64,000 nt of DNA from Pseudomonas sp. R37(2017) (GCF_002113375.1 NZ_NEHO01000013.1:95667-159666), one strand, 5' to 3'; positions 43,144 through 53,107 are shown, numbered from the stretch's first letter. Program-made: numbers and translations. Notes: generated by a model from the sequence alone, not told the origin.

Positions 43144-44376
43144 TCAGGTATCGGCGCTCCGGTATGAAAGGAGATATCCGGCCAGACCGAGAACCGGCCC
43201 GGGGACGAGCAGCCATAGCGCATCGATACCGATGCGTTCGAACAGCCAGGTGGTTCCGGCAATCGACACCACCGTGATCGCGAAACCGATACTGTTCTGA
43301 ATAGCCAGCGCGCTGCCGACCGCATCACGTGGACAAGCCTTGGCCGCCAGAGCGGAAAACTGCGGGGAATCGGCAACAACCGACGCACCCCAGACAGCCA
43401 GTAAAAGAAGCAGCGCCCATGCCGGCAATGCACCTGCGACCAGCACGAAGAGCAATCCGCAAAGACCGGACAAGCCCAGCGAACCAAGCGCTACCCGCGC
43501 ACTACCCATACGCTGGGAAAGCAGGCCGCCAAGCAGCGAGCCCAGGGCGCCGACGGCCATCACGCCGAACGACAGCCCGGCGACACCTGCAGCGGGGTAC
43601 GCCGAGGCCAGTGATGTGCGGCTTACGATCAACGGGACAACGGTCCAGAACGCATAGAGCTCCCACATGTGGCCGAAATAGCCGAGTGCAGCAGCACGGA
43701 AACGGTGGATCCTGAAGGCGTCAAGGATTGCTCCGGCCCGTTTGGTCGGGGCACCGGCCGCCCCACTGCGTGCGTGCGGCCCATCACCGAGTATGCCGAT
43801 CAACATTGCACCCGCCAGCGCAAGAACCGAAGACGCAGTGATGATGACCTGCCAGGGCAAATCGGCACCCATGAGCCTGAGGGCATGGGGCAAGGCGGTG
43901 CCCAGGGTGAGCATCGCAACCAGTTGCGCCAGCGCCAGCCCCGTGCGTTCCGGCGCCCAGCCAACGATCAGTTTCATGCCCATGGGATAGATCCCGGCGA
44001 GCGTGACGCCGACGCAAAAGCGCAGTACGGCACCGCTGAGCAGCCCGTCAGCCAGCCAGGCGAAGCCCAGATTGAACAGGCCGCCAGCGATTGCGCTATA
44101 GACAAACAGCGTACTGGCGCGAAAGCGGTCGGCTGCTCCGCTAAGCGACAGGCTCAAGGTTCCGAGGATGAAGCCCAACTGCACGGCATTGGTCAGCCAG
44201 CCAATATCGGCGGCAGATGCATGCCAGGCCGACATTAACGAATCGGCGGCACCATTGGCGCTGAACCACAGCGAGGTGCCGAATAATTGGGCGATGGCAA
44301 TGATCGCTACCGGGCTTGTCAGACGCAGTAGCAAACCGCGTAAACCTGCCGGACGGGCAGTCAGGGCAAGACGCAT
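43144..44376 (-). CDS. Major facilitator superfamily transporter
   Basis: 410 residues, about twelve helices in two halves with a polar middle loop (~195-220, ILGDGPHARSGAAGAPTKRAG). Motif-A-like loop LSGAADRFRAST after helix 2. Resembles MFS carriers of the NarK/CynX-like sort, but substrate cannot be named. Same strand and spacing (~100 bases) as the downstream NhaC-like and upstream TPR genes. Confidence 0.82.
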   Translation of the reverse strand: MRLALTARPAGLRGLLLRLTSPVAIIAIAQLFGTSLWFSANGAADSLMSAWHASAADIGWLTNAVQLGFILGTLSLSLSGAADRFRASTLFVYSAIAGGLFNLGFAWLADGLLSGAVLRFCVGVTLAGIYPMGMKLIVGWAPERTGLALAQLVAMLTLGTALPHALRLMGADLPWQVIITASSVLALAGAMLIGILGDGPHARSGAAGAPTKRAGAILDAFRIHRFRAAALGYFGHMWELYAFWTVVPLIVSRTSLASAYPAAGVAGLSFGVMAVGALGSLLGGLLSQRMGSARVALGSLGLSGLCGLLFVLVAGALPAWALLLLLAVWGASVVADSPQFSALAAKACPRDAVGSALAIQNSIGFAITVVSIAGTTWLFERIGIDALWLLVPGPVLGLAGYLLSYRSADT

Positions 44377-44479
44377 GTCAGGTATCCCCTTCCAGGCATT
44401 GCACGAAGATGCAGGCGAGCCGGCCGACCTGTCGCCAGGTCAGCCAGTCTCGAAAGGCACCGAAGAAATTGACTGAATA

Positions 44480-45802
44480 TCAGCCTGCGACGAGGCCGGT
44501 CAGCCAGCGGCTGTCACGCGGTGAAGGACGACGGTGCAGCCTGCGGTCGAGCAGCGCCCTGGCCTTCTCTGCTTCGCCTGCCCGCATCAGCGAGACCAGC
44601 AAAGTGTCCTGGACGATTTCGCGCTGGGCACCGCTGCCGCCGATGCGGACCACTTCGTGTGCGACAGGTTCGAGAATCCGCGCACAATCGGCATAGTTGC
44701 CGTTGGCAAAGGCTTGCAATGCGTGGCAAACCGCAGGAACGACAGACCCCGCGCGCAGAGTGCCATCGCTGACCAGGGTGCTCAGCGCGTTCGCTCGCTG
44801 CTCCAGCGCGAGCTGGTCCCCGGTAGCGGCAGCCAACATGGCCATGTGGACGTCAGCGAAGGGGAATCCCGGCTGCTGGAAGTAGTCGCCAGCGTAACGC
44901 GCAGCCTCGTCCCACAAACCTGCAGGTACCTCATGACCGTAAGCCTGCATGCGCCACAGGAAGGACGCACTGTCGCTGATCACGTTGATCGGTACGCCTG
45001 TGGAAACCGATGGTGCGACCTGCCGGGCGTAGGTGCTCAGTGCTGTTTCCAGATCACCACGCTCGAGTGCCACCAGCGCACCGTGCCAGGCGATATGGCC
45101 GTGCAAGGTTCCGCTGCGGTCGTAGCCCGGCAACCAGTCCTTGATGATTTCAGCCGCCTCGTCGTTGGCACCGGCCTCGTAAAGCACGTGCGCCACGGCA
45201 TGGACAGCGTTGACGTTTTTGCGTCGCAGCTCCAGCGAGCGTTGAGTCATTGCCCGGCCGAGCGCCACGTTGCCGTTCTCGCCGTGGGCCCAGCCACGAT
45301 AATTCAGGAACCACCAGTCATCCTCGGGGAAGTGACGGGCGTGCCGTTCGCACAGTTCGACACGCGCCTGGTCGTGGTCGGCCATACCGGAAAACGCGAA
45401 CAGACCGAACGCCCCCAGCGGCATCGACAGGATCACGATATCCAGCGGCCAACGGTCGGTATGCTCCAGCGCGCCGGCCAGCGCCTTGGCCGGCTGCCCA
45501 TTGATCGCCAGGGACAACACTTGCACGTGGCTGCGCTCGCGTTCGGTGCCATTGATCTGCACGAGTTCCATGGCTTTGGCGATCTTGGCCTTGGCTTGCG
45601 CCACCTCGGCACGTACTGCGTGGAAACGGGCACGCGCAGCAAGTGGCAGAGCAAAATCCGGGTCAGCGGCTATCGCTTCATCGAGGGTTTGCGCAACACC
45701 CGGCCAGAGCGAGAGCAGCAGATCCACGCCCGCCCGGTAACGTTCGGCGGCAACTTCGGAAGAGGTCGACAGGGGCAGGCTGTAACGGTCAAGACAGGCC
45801 AT
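44480..45802 (-). CDS. TTC38-like tetratricopeptide repeat protein
   Basis: 440 residues, almost all alpha-helical with TPR-like repeats. The HAVAHVLYEAGANDEAAEIIKDW and HIAWHGALVALERGD segments resemble the TTC38 group found in bacteria and animals. No signal peptide, so cytoplasmic; a scaffold or enzyme-like role is unknown. AGGAG lies 11 bases before ATG 45802. A 438-codon frame on the opposite strand is a shadow. Confidence 0.78.
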   Translation of the reverse strand: MACLDRYSLPLSTSSEVAAERYRAGVDLLLSLWPGVAQTLDEAIAADPDFALPLAARARFHAVRAEVAQAKAKIAKAMELVQINGTERERSHVQVLSLAINGQPAKALAGALEHTDRWPLDIVILSMPLGAFGLFAFSGMADHDQARVELCERHARHFPEDDWWFLNYRGWAHGENGNVALGRAMTQRSLELRRKNVNAVHAVAHVLYEAGANDEAAEIIKDWLPGYDRSGTLHGHIAWHGALVALERGDLETALSTYARQVAPSVSTGVPINVISDSASFLWRMQAYGHEVPAGLWDEAARYAGDYFQQPGFPFADVHMAMLAAATGDQLALEQRANALSTLVSDGTLRAGSVVPAVCHALQAFANGNYADCARILEPVAHEVVRIGGSGAQREIVQDTLLVSLMRAGEAEKARALLDRRLHRRPSPRDSRWLTGLVAG

Positions 45803-46078
45803 GTTGCGGGCAACTCCTATATTGTTCTATGCAGAAATGGTCCGAGGTGACCGCTTTATAAAGATGCCCTGTGCGCGGTCGGGTGGGTCACCTCGTGCTC
45901 ACATTAGAACTCAATCAGCCTTGGCTAACTCTCGACTATCAGTCACATGATGTAGAACACAAGACATCTGCCTGAACAACATGAATAAAGCGGTAATACG
46001 CATGAATTCGGCTCCGGTTGCAGCGCCGCAGGTTTTGTCATCATGCACTTCACAACCACTCTTTGCTCGGATCGTCAG

Positions 46079-46879
46079 ATGAACTGGGACATCATCGAAG
46101 CGCCTCACGGCATTGCTTCGCCACAACCGCTGAAAGTCCGTGCGCAATCCATTCCGGCTCGGCACAGCTTTCCCGAACATGCCCATGAATGGCACCAGAT
46201 GGTCTATGCGATTTCTGGCGTCCTGACAGTCAACACCGACGCGGGTTCTTTCGTCATTTCGCCAGAACAAGCGGCCTGGCTCCCCACCGGGCTGAGTCAC
46301 AAGGTCGGTTCGATGTATGGCGCCGAGTTTCGCAGTTTATGGATCAGCGACCGGATCCCCTCGGGTTTGCCAGCGGACCAACCGACACTGTTTGGTGTCT
46401 CACCCTTGCTCAAGGCACTCATCATCGAAGCGACACGTATCGAAGATGAGCAGGAGGAAGCCGGTTACGCAGGGCGCATCACCCAGTTGATTCTTGACCA
46501 GCTGCGTCGTGCTACACCCATCTCCACCGCATTGCCCTGGCCGCGAAGCCAGGGCCTGATGAGGTTGTGCGAGACGCTGTACGCCGACCCGGCGGACACG
46601 ACCGAGATGGAGAGCTGGGCGAAAACCCTGGGCATGTCGGAGCGAACGCTGGCCCGTCGTTTCCTGAACGAAACCGGCTTTAGCCTGCGCACCTGGCGCA
46701 GACGCCTGCGATTGTTCCGCGCAATAGAACTCCTGGGAAGTGGGCTGGATGTCACTCGCACGGCGCTGGAACTGGGCTACGGTTCGACCTCGGCGTTCAT
46801 TTATGCATTCCGCCAGGAGCTGGGCAGTACCCCGCAGGCCTATATGCGCGGTGATGCAGCGAGCGACCCGGGCAACTGA
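46079..46879 (+). CDS. AraC-family regulator with N-terminal cupin
   Basis: About 266 residues. N-terminal cupin (PEHAHEWHQMVYAISGVLTV) with metal-type histidines, then two C-terminal helix-turn-helix units (MSERTLARRFLNETGFSLRTWRRRLR; ALELGYGSTSAFIYAFRQELGSTPQAYM). Typical of regulators paired with MFS exporters, and the next gene at 46988 is one. An in-frame ATG at 46043 is an alternative start; both have weak ribosome sites. Confidence 0.87.
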   Translation: MNWDIIEAPHGIASPQPLKVRAQSIPARHSFPEHAHEWHQMVYAISGVLTVNTDAGSFVISPEQAAWLPTGLSHKVGSMYGAEFRSLWISDRIPSGLPADQPTLFGVSPLLKALIIEATRIEDEQEEAGYAGRITQLILDQLRRATPISTALPWPRSQGLMRLCETLYADPADTTEMESWAKTLGMSERTLARRFLNETGFSLRTWRRRLRLFRAIELLGSGLDVTRTALELGYGSTSAFIYAFRQELGSTPQAYMRGDAASDPGN

Positions 46880-46987
46880 ACAGGAAAAAGTTTTTCTTCG
46901 CCGACTGCAAAGCAATCCTGCGTTGCAGCCACCTTTCGAGGGGCAAACAATGGAGGCAGTGCGCGCTTCAAAACCTGCGGAACCCAA

Positions 46988-48181
46988 ATGAAAACTTTCA
47001 GAATCGATTCGAACGTGGCGCGCCTGGCAACCGCCCAGGCTCTGGCCGGTGCCAACTCGACTGTGGTCTACGCCACTGGGGCCATCATCGGTAACATGCT
47101 TGCTCCCCGCCCTTCCCTGGCGACCTTGCCCATCTCGGTGTTCGTCATCGGCATGGCACTGGCGACTCTGCCGATCGGCTACGTCGGCCGACGCTTCGGG
47201 CGCCGGGTTGCCTTCCTCGTCGGCAATGCCTGCGGTGTGATCGTCGGGTTGCTCGCCGCCTATGCGCTGTGGACGGCTTCATTCGTCCTGTTCTGCATCG
47301 CCATGCTGTTTGGAGGTGCCTACGCCGCTGTCGTGCTGACCTTCCGCTTTGCCGCCGCCGAATGCGTCGACGAGGGAAACCGCGCCAGGGCGCTGTCCAT
47401 GGTACTGGCCGGGGGGGTGGCAGCCGGTGTATTGGGGCCACAACTGGTGAACGCGACCATGGACGTTTCGCCCCACACCTTTGCCATCACCTATATCGCC
47501 GCCGCAGGGTTTGCGCTGCTTTCGGCGTGGGTTCTGCTGGGTGTGCGTTTCACCCAGCCAGCAGCGACATCCGTGTCACTGCAATCGCGCCCGGTCGGCA
47601 CGGTGATTCGTCAGCCGCGCTTCATCGTGGCGATGCTGTGCGGTGTGGTCAGCTACATGATGATGAATTTCATGATGACGTCTGCGCCGCTGGCCATGGA
47701 CCTGTGCGGCATCACCAGGGTGAACTCGAATTTCGGTATCGAAATGCACGTGATCGCCATGTATGCACCGAGCTTCTTCACAGGGCGCCTGATCAATCGG
47801 TTCGGCGCCCCCTTCATCATCCAGTGCGGACTGGTCCTGATCGGTGCAGCCGCATTGGCGGGTATGGCCGGCATGAGCGTCGGCCACTTCTGGTTGGCGC
47901 TGGTCTTGCTCGGCATCGGCTGGAACTTCGGTTTCCTCGGTGCTTCTGCTCTGGTACTGACTTGTCATGCCCGCGAAGACGGTCCGCGGATCCAGGCCAT
48001 CAATGACTTCGTGGTGTTCGGCACCATGGTGGTTGGCTCCTTCCTGTCCGGCGGCCTGCTCGACATCTTTGGCTGGTCGACTGTGTCTGGAATGATTTTG
48101 CCGCCGGTCCTGATTGCCATGGGCGCCCTGTTTTGGCTGCAGAGCCGGCAACGCGACTTGGCCTGTGAGCCTCGGGCCTGA
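46988..48181 (+). CDS. MFS transporter next to an AraC regulator
   Basis: 397 residues, twelve helices. Motif-A loop GYVGRRFGRRVAFL after helix 2; second-half loop FFTGRLINRFGAPFI. Likely an exporter or importer of a small compound controlled by the AraC protein 108 bases upstream on the same strand. Substrate unknown. Confidence 0.84.
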   Translation: MKTFRIDSNVARLATAQALAGANSTVVYATGAIIGNMLAPRPSLATLPISVFVIGMALATLPIGYVGRRFGRRVAFLVGNACGVIVGLLAAYALWTASFVLFCIAMLFGGAYAAVVLTFRFAAAECVDEGNRARALSMVLAGGVAAGVLGPQLVNATMDVSPHTFAITYIAAAGFALLSAWVLLGVRFTQPAATSVSLQSRPVGTVIRQPRFIVAMLCGVVSYMMMNFMMTSAPLAMDLCGITRVNSNFGIEMHVIAMYAPSFFTGRLINRFGAPFIIQCGLVLIGAAALAGMAGMSVGHFWLALVLLGIGWNFGFLGASALVLTCHAREDGPRIQAINDFVVFGTMVVGSFLSGGLLDIFGWSTVSGMILPPVLIAMGALFWLQSRQRDLACEPRA

Positions 48182-48222
48182 CAATCGATGACCAACGCTC
48201 GTCCCGGTCGCCCGGGACGAAC

Positions 48223-48573
48223 TCAGAAAATCAATACCTTGTCGGCCTGCATCGTCCAGTCGGCCAGCTCCCCCGGCGCGGCACGCCGTACCCCGTCAAC
48301 CAGCTCTACGTCCTTCATGCCACGCGCATCCATACCGTCACCGCACAGTGCCACTTCGCCCTTGCGCAGAATCTTTGTCAGTACCAGTTCGAGGTTGTAA
48401 TGCCCGGTGGGTACCTTCTGCCCGGCCCTCGCACAACCCACTGCATCCGATTGAAGAAAAACCCGGACCTGCGCCTGTTTCTGCGCCGACAACGAACCGG
48501 CCAGCCGCAACGCATTGAAGGCTCGCTCAGATCCGTAGCAGCCATCGTTGATGATGAATAGAAATGCGCCCAC
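48223..48573 (-). CDS. DsrE-family protein
   Basis: 116 residues with the DsrE/DsrF-like fold: FIINDGCYGSERAFNALRLA at the start, VRVFLQSDAVGCA, and CGDGMDARG in the middle. Cysteines at C50 and ~C78 could carry sulfur. The family includes sulfur-relay subunits and small cytoplasmic proteins of unknown role. GTG 48573 has GGAG upstream. It lies just past the terminator of the aap operon, so has its own promoter, but the neighbourhood concerns sulfur amino acids. Confidence 0.8.
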   Translation of the reverse strand: MGAFLFIINDGCYGSERAFNALRLAGSLSAQKQAQVRVFLQSDAVGCARAGQKVPTGHYNLELVLTKILRKGEVALCGDGMDARGMKDVELVDGVRRAAPGELADWTMQADKVLIF

Positions 48574-48593
48574 AACGACTCCTTATCCGTCAT

Positions 48594-48625
48594 AAAAAAG
48601 AGGAGTGGGTCTGGCCCATCTCCTC
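48594..48625 (-). terminator. Rho-independent terminator of the aap operon
   Basis: On the minus strand GAGGAG(A)TGGG pairs with CCCA(C)TCCTC, followed by six T (A at 48594-48599 on the given strand). Confidence 0.85.
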
Positions 48626-48653
48626 AAAGGTTACCGCAAGAGTTTCAGGACTC

Positions 48654-49430
48654 TCAGTGACGCAGAATCTGACTCAGGAACGCCTTCGTGCGCTCGGACT
48701 GCGGATTGCTGAAGAACGCAGAGGGTTCGTTCTGTTCGACGATCTGCCCCTGGTCCATGAAGATCACCCGGTTCGCCACCGCCTGGGCAAAGCCCATTTC
48801 ATGGGTGACGCAGAGCATGGTCATGCCCTCCTCGGCCAGCTGGATCATGGTATCGAGGACTTCCTTGATCATTTCCGGGTCCAGTGCCGAGGTCGGCTCG
48901 TCGAACAGCATGACCCGCGGGTTCATGCACAGTGCCCGGGCGATGGCCACGCGTTGCTGCTGGCCGCCGGAAAGCTGGCCGGGAAACTTGTGCGCATGCT
49001 CGGGGATCCTGACCTTGGTCAGGTAATGCATGGCCATTTCCTCGGCCTGCCGGCGTGGTACCTGACGCACCCAGATCGGCGCCAGGGTGCAGTTCTCGAG
49101 GATGGTCAGGTGCGGGAACAGATTGAAGTGCTGGAAGACCATGCCGACTTCCTGACGGACTTCATCGATCTTGCGCAGATCGCTGGTCAGTTCGGTACCG
49201 TCGACGACGATGCGGCCTTGCTGGAACTCCTCCAACCGGTTGATGCAACGGATCATCGTCGATTTCCCCGAACCCGAAGGACCGCAGATGACGATCCGCT
49301 CTCCTCGGGTAACAGTCAGATTGATGTCGCGCAGTGCATGGTAACTGCCGTACCACTTGTTGACGCCGGATATCTGGATCGCGACTTCCTGGGCGGATGC
49401 CTGGGAGACGTTTGAATGCTCGCTTTTCAT
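48654..49430 (-). CDS. aapP: General amino acid ABC transporter ATPase
   Basis: 258 residues. Walker A GPSGSGKS, Q-loop FQHFNLFPH, signature LSGGQQQR, Walker B VMLFDEPTSALDPE and H-loop VTHE intact. Last gene of the minus-strand aapJQMP-type operon; its start is 12 bases after the upstream permease stop. Confidence 0.92.
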   Translation of the reverse strand: MKSEHSNVSQASAQEVAIQISGVNKWYGSYHALRDINLTVTRGERIVICGPSGSGKSTMIRCINRLEEFQQGRIVVDGTELTSDLRKIDEVRQEVGMVFQHFNLFPHLTILENCTLAPIWVRQVPRRQAEEMAMHYLTKVRIPEHAHKFPGQLSGGQQQRVAIARALCMNPRVMLFDEPTSALDPEMIKEVLDTMIQLAEEGMTMLCVTHEMGFAQAVANRVIFMDQGQIVEQNEPSAFFSNPQSERTKAFLSQILRH

Positions 49431-49442
49431 TGTTATGACTCC

Positions 49443-50732
49443 TTAGCGGTGATCGGTTTTGAGCCTGCGCTCCAGGTGGATCGAGTAACGCGACATACCA
49501 AAGCAGAAGAGGAAGAACACGCCGCCGATGAACAGGAACAGCTCCCAATAGATGCCCTGCCATTCGGTGCTCGCACGAATGGCGGTGGACAGCGCGATGG
49601 GGTCAAGCAGACCGATGAACACCACCAGCGTGGTGTCCTTGAACAGGCCGATGAAGGTGCTGACGATCATCGGGATCGAGATTTTCAGGGCCTGCGGCAT
49701 GATCACCAGACGTTGCGCCTTCCAGTAGTCCAGGCCCAGCGCTTGCGCCGCCTCGGTCTGTCCGTTGGGCAACGCCGCCAGCCCGCCCCTGATCACCTCG
49801 GCCATGTACGCGGTAGAGAAGATCGTCACCATGATGATCACGCGCAGAATCAGGTCGAACGAAGTACCGGGAGGCAGGAAGTAGTTGAGCAGCAGCGAGG
49901 CGGTGAACAACAGGGTAATCAATGGCACGCCACGGACGAACTCGATGAAGGTCACACTCATCAGCCGGATCAGCGGCATCGACGAACGCCGGCCCAGGGC
50001 GAGCAGGATGCCCAGGGGCAGAGACATGGCGATACCGCTCGCCCCGACCACGAAGGACAGCAGAAACCCGCCGAGATCACGGGAAGCCACGGGTGCCAGC
50101 ACCAGCGGCAGTACGTCCTGAAGGTGTGCTGCCACTGGCCCCACGGCCCGCGCCCACCAGAGTGTCGAGACCGCTGCCGCACCGATCAAGGCAACACCGA
50201 GTCCGAAGCGCCGACCCTGGGAGAACACCCATGCAGCCATTGCCAACCCGGCATAGACCATGCCCGGTTCCCACAACGAACCACCCCAGATCAGCCAGAA
50301 CGCCAGGCCTGGATAAGCAACGCTGAACCAGAGCATTTTTGCCGGCATGCGTTTGAACAGGATCGGCCCCAACGCGACGAATAACAGCACGAAGGCAGCC
50401 AGCGGGCGCCAGTAAGACGCTGCTGGATAGAAGCCAAACACCAATTGTGGCCAGCGTTCACGAATCACACCCCAACAGGCACCCGGTTCACCGGCCAGCA
50501 TGCGCCGACATTCACCCAGGGAATCCGCGTGCCAAATCGAGTTCGCCAGCCATGGGAACACAGCCTGTACCAGTGCTGCGATCGCCAGTAGCGCAACGAT
50601 CGTCAGCAGGCTGCTCCACCAGCCGTTGAACAACCGCGAACGCACCCAATGAACGATGCCCCCCTGCCCGGCAGGCGGCTCGGCCGGGGCCAGCAATTGC
50701 TTGCGAGTCCAGGCGATGGATTGTTGTGTCAT
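49443..50732 (-). CDS. aapM: General amino acid ABC transporter permease, AapM/BztC type
   Basis: 429 residues, twice the size of ordinary HisM permeases, because of an N-terminal multi-helix extension (~35-215) seen in the Aap/Bzt group. The C-terminal half has FVRGVPLITLLF and the EAA loop ALPNGQTEAAQALGLDYWKAQRLVIMPQAL. Starts one base after the stop of the other permease. Confidence 0.9.
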   Translation of the reverse strand: MTQQSIAWTRKQLLAPAEPPAGQGGIVHWVRSRLFNGWWSSLLTIVALLAIAALVQAVFPWLANSIWHADSLGECRRMLAGEPGACWGVIRERWPQLVFGFYPAASYWRPLAAFVLLFVALGPILFKRMPAKMLWFSVAYPGLAFWLIWGGSLWEPGMVYAGLAMAAWVFSQGRRFGLGVALIGAAAVSTLWWARAVGPVAAHLQDVLPLVLAPVASRDLGGFLLSFVVGASGIAMSLPLGILLALGRRSSMPLIRLMSVTFIEFVRGVPLITLLFTASLLLNYFLPPGTSFDLILRVIIMVTIFSTAYMAEVIRGGLAALPNGQTEAAQALGLDYWKAQRLVIMPQALKISIPMIVSTFIGLFKDTTLVVFIGLLDPIALSTAIRASTEWQGIYWELFLFIGGVFFLFCFGMSRYSIHLERRLKTDHR

Positions 50733-50733
50733 G

Positions 50734-51984
50734 TCAGCGCCCCTGCAATTTCACGCGGTTGTTGTACAGATTCATCAGGCCGGAGATCACCAGGCTGATG
50801 GTCAGGTAGATGATCATCATCAGCAGGATGCCCTCCAGCTCCCTGCCGGTCTGGTTGATGGTGATCCCGCCCAGTGTCGAGCGCAGGTCCATGTAGCCGA
50901 CCGCCAGACCAAGGGAGGTGTGCTTGGTGATGTCCAGGTATTGCGAGGTCAGTGGTGGCACGATTACCCGCAATGCCTGGGGCAGGATGACCAGGCGCAT
51001 GGTGCGCCCCGGGCGCAGGCCCAGGGCATGCGCCGCCTCGGTCTGCCCGCGGCTGATCGACTGGATGCCACTGCGGACGATTTCCGCGATGAAGGCGCCG
51101 GTGTAAACGCTCAGTCCGATCCACATCGCAATCAGTGCGTTGCCCAGTTGCAGGCCGCCCTGGAAGTTGAAACCGCGTAGCTGCGGAAACCCCAGGTGAA
51201 AGCCGAGGGCGTACAACAGAACCACCATCGGCAATACCAGCAGTGCCAGTCGCTTCCACCAGAGCACAGGGCGCTTGCCGGTCCGGCTTTGTACGCTATC
51301 GGCATGGCGACGCAGCTGGCGATCGAGCAACAGGCAGAGGATCAACAGTCCGATGATTACCAGGGTGTTGATGCCAGGCTGCACGACACCCAGATTGAGC
51401 ACGCCCAGGTCATGGGAAAACAGCGGCTCGGGAACGTAGATGCCGCGGTTGGTGACGGCAATCGTAGTTTCGCTGATCCCGGCGCTCCGATAGCTGTTCG
51501 GCGTCGGCATCGCTTGCGCCATGACCGCACCGATGATCAGGATGCACAGCAGCGCAGGCACATTGCGGAACAGTTCGATGTACCAGCCCATCAGGCGCGA
51601 TACGATCCAGTTGTCCGACAGGCGCAGCACGCCGGCCAGGACCCCGATCACCGTTGCCGTCACGCAGGCCAGCACGGCCAGGATCAGGGTATTGAGCAGA
51701 CCGACCAGCGCCGCTCGGCCGTGGGTCATCTGACTGTCGTAGGCAATCGGTTGCTGGTTGATGTCGTAGCCGGCGGCACTCCACAGGAAGCTGAAGGAAA
51801 AGTCTTTGCCCAGTGCCGCCAGGTTACGCACCGTGTTGTCCAACAGCCAGGCGGCTGTGAGCATCAGGCACATCAGGGCAATGATCTGAATGGTGTAAGA
51901 ACGGTAACGCTTGTCATGCAGCAGCATGCCTAGCGAGAAGGACGTCTGGTCGTCCTGCTTGCGGGTCATCGTGAGGGTGGACAT
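50734..51984 (-). CDS. aapQ: General amino acid ABC transporter permease, AapQ/BztB type
   Basis: 416 residues with the long periplasmic insert typical of AapQ (SYRSAGISETTIAVTNRGIYVPEPLF, ~165-200). WYIELFRNVPALL and the EAA loop SISRGQTEAAHALGLRPGRTMRLVILPQALR are visible. ATG 51984 has GGGAGAG upstream. Separated from the binding-protein gene by a GC hairpin. Confidence 0.9.
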   Translation of the reverse strand: MSTLTMTRKQDDQTSFSLGMLLHDKRYRSYTIQIIALMCLMLTAAWLLDNTVRNLAALGKDFSFSFLWSAAGYDINQQPIAYDSQMTHGRAALVGLLNTLILAVLACVTATVIGVLAGVLRLSDNWIVSRLMGWYIELFRNVPALLCILIIGAVMAQAMPTPNSYRSAGISETTIAVTNRGIYVPEPLFSHDLGVLNLGVVQPGINTLVIIGLLILCLLLDRQLRRHADSVQSRTGKRPVLWWKRLALLVLPMVVLLYALGFHLGFPQLRGFNFQGGLQLGNALIAMWIGLSVYTGAFIAEIVRSGIQSISRGQTEAAHALGLRPGRTMRLVILPQALRVIVPPLTSQYLDITKHTSLGLAVGYMDLRSTLGGITINQTGRELEGILLMMIIYLTISLVISGLMNLYNNRVKLQGR

Positions 51985-52066
51985 CGTGAATCTCTCCCAT
52001 AGGGGTGGGCAGGCTGTAGCCCCTTGGATGCCATCAGCCTGCCCTTTTGCGGCAAGGGTCGAACGA

Positions 52067-52082
52067 CGCGCCGGGCGGCGCG
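52067..52082 (-). terminator. Small intercistronic hairpin between aapJ and aapQ
   Basis: CGCGCC (52067-52072), loop GGGC, GGCGCG (52077-52082), straddling the end of aapJ. Such hairpins commonly keep binding-protein mRNA more abundant than permease mRNA. Confidence 0.5.
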
Positions 52083-52087
52083 CTGAC

Positions 52088-53107
52088 TCAGCGGAAAGGC
52101 TCGGCGTACAACAGGCCGCCCTGGTTCCATTGGGCGTTCAGGCCTCGCTCAAGACCGATGGGCGTGTGCTTGCCCAGGGAGTTGTCGAAGATCTCGCCAT
52201 AGTTGCCACCGGCGGCGATAGCGCGGCTGGCCCACTTGTCATCCAGCCCCAGTTGCTGGCCGAAGTTGCCTTCCTTGCCCAGCAACCGGTTGATCTCGGG
52301 GTTGCCCGAACCACTGGCCATCTGCGCAAGATTGCCGGACGTCACGCCCAGTTCTTCGGCAGCGACCAGGGCATTGAGCGTCCAGCGCACCACATCCGCC
52401 CACTGGTCATCACCCTGGCGAACCATGGGTCCCAGCGGTTCCTTGGAGATGAGTTCACCGAGGACCATGTGCTCATCCGAATTCGCGAAGCTGGCCTTGG
52501 AGGCCGCGAGCCCGGAGACATCGTTAGTGAACACGTCACAAGCACCAGCCAGATACTTCTGTTCACCTTCAGCGGTGGAGTCGATCGGTACCGGTTCGTA
52601 CTTCATGCCGTGGTTACGCGAGTACTCCGCCAGGTTCAGTTCATGAGTGGATCCGGTCTGGACGCAGATCGAGGCGCCATCGAGGTCCTTGACCGATTTT
52701 GCCCCCAGTGACTTGCGCACCAGGAATCCCTGGCCATCGTAGTAGTTGATGCCGGCGAAGGTCAGTTTCAGGTCTACGTCGCGGGTGAAAGTCCAGGAGC
52801 TGTTGCGAATCAACAGGTCTACTTCGCCCGAGGCCAGGGCGGTAAAACGCGTCTGGCCAGTGGTGGGCACAAAGTTGACCGCATTGGCGTTACCCAATAC
52901 CGCGGCCGCGACAGCGCGGCACATGGCAACGTCCAGACCTTGCCAGGCTCCCTTGGCGTCCGGGGCGGACAATCCGGTATTGCCGGTCGACACGCCGCAG
53001 TTGAGCTTTCCACGAGCTTGCACATCTTTCAGCGTACCGGCGCTGGCGAAACCAGACACCAACGCAGCTGCAAGGCAGACCAGCGGAACGAGGGGGGACT
53101 TTGTCAT
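52088..53107 (-). CDS. aapJ: General amino acid ABC transporter binding protein
   Basis: About 339 residues. Signal peptide of ~23 residues (LVCLAAALVSGFASA|GT), then the AapJ/BztA pattern: LKDVQARGKLNCGVSTGNTGLSAPD, FVPTTGQTRFTALASGEVDLLIRNSSWTFTRD, and a C-terminal LGLERGLNAQWNQGGLLYAEPFR. Either of two adjacent ATGs (53110, 53107) could start it; 53107 gives better spacing from AAGGTG. Aap systems take up a broad range of L-amino acids; here a divergent MetR-like regulator and a C-S lyase suggest sulfur amino acids. Confidence 0.9.
   Translation of the reverse strand: MTKSPLVPLVCLAAALVSGFASAGTLKDVQARGKLNCGVSTGNTGLSAPDAKGAWQGLDVAMCRAVAAAVLGNANAVNFVPTTGQTRFTALASGEVDLLIRNSSWTFTRDVDLKLTFAGINYYDGQGFLVRKSLGAKSVKDLDGASICVQTGSTHELNLAEYSRNHGMKYEPVPIDSTAEGEQKYLAGACDVFTNDVSGLAASKASFANSDEHMVLGELISKEPLGPMVRQGDDQWADVVRWTLNALVAAEELGVTSGNLAQMASGSGNPEINRLLGKEGNFGQQLGLDDKWASRAIAAGGNYGEIFDNSLGKHTPIGLERGLNAQWNQGGLLYAEPFR

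Noticed and set aside
43055..43216. N-terminal extension of the NhaC-like protein
   Set aside because: Basic, unconserved sequence overlapping the MFS gene; a ribosome site precedes the internal ATG.
44534..45850. 438-codon plus-strand frame opposite the TTC38-like gene
   Set aside because: Nearly as long as the real gene, but the minus-strand product has clear repeats and a ribosome site while this one has none.
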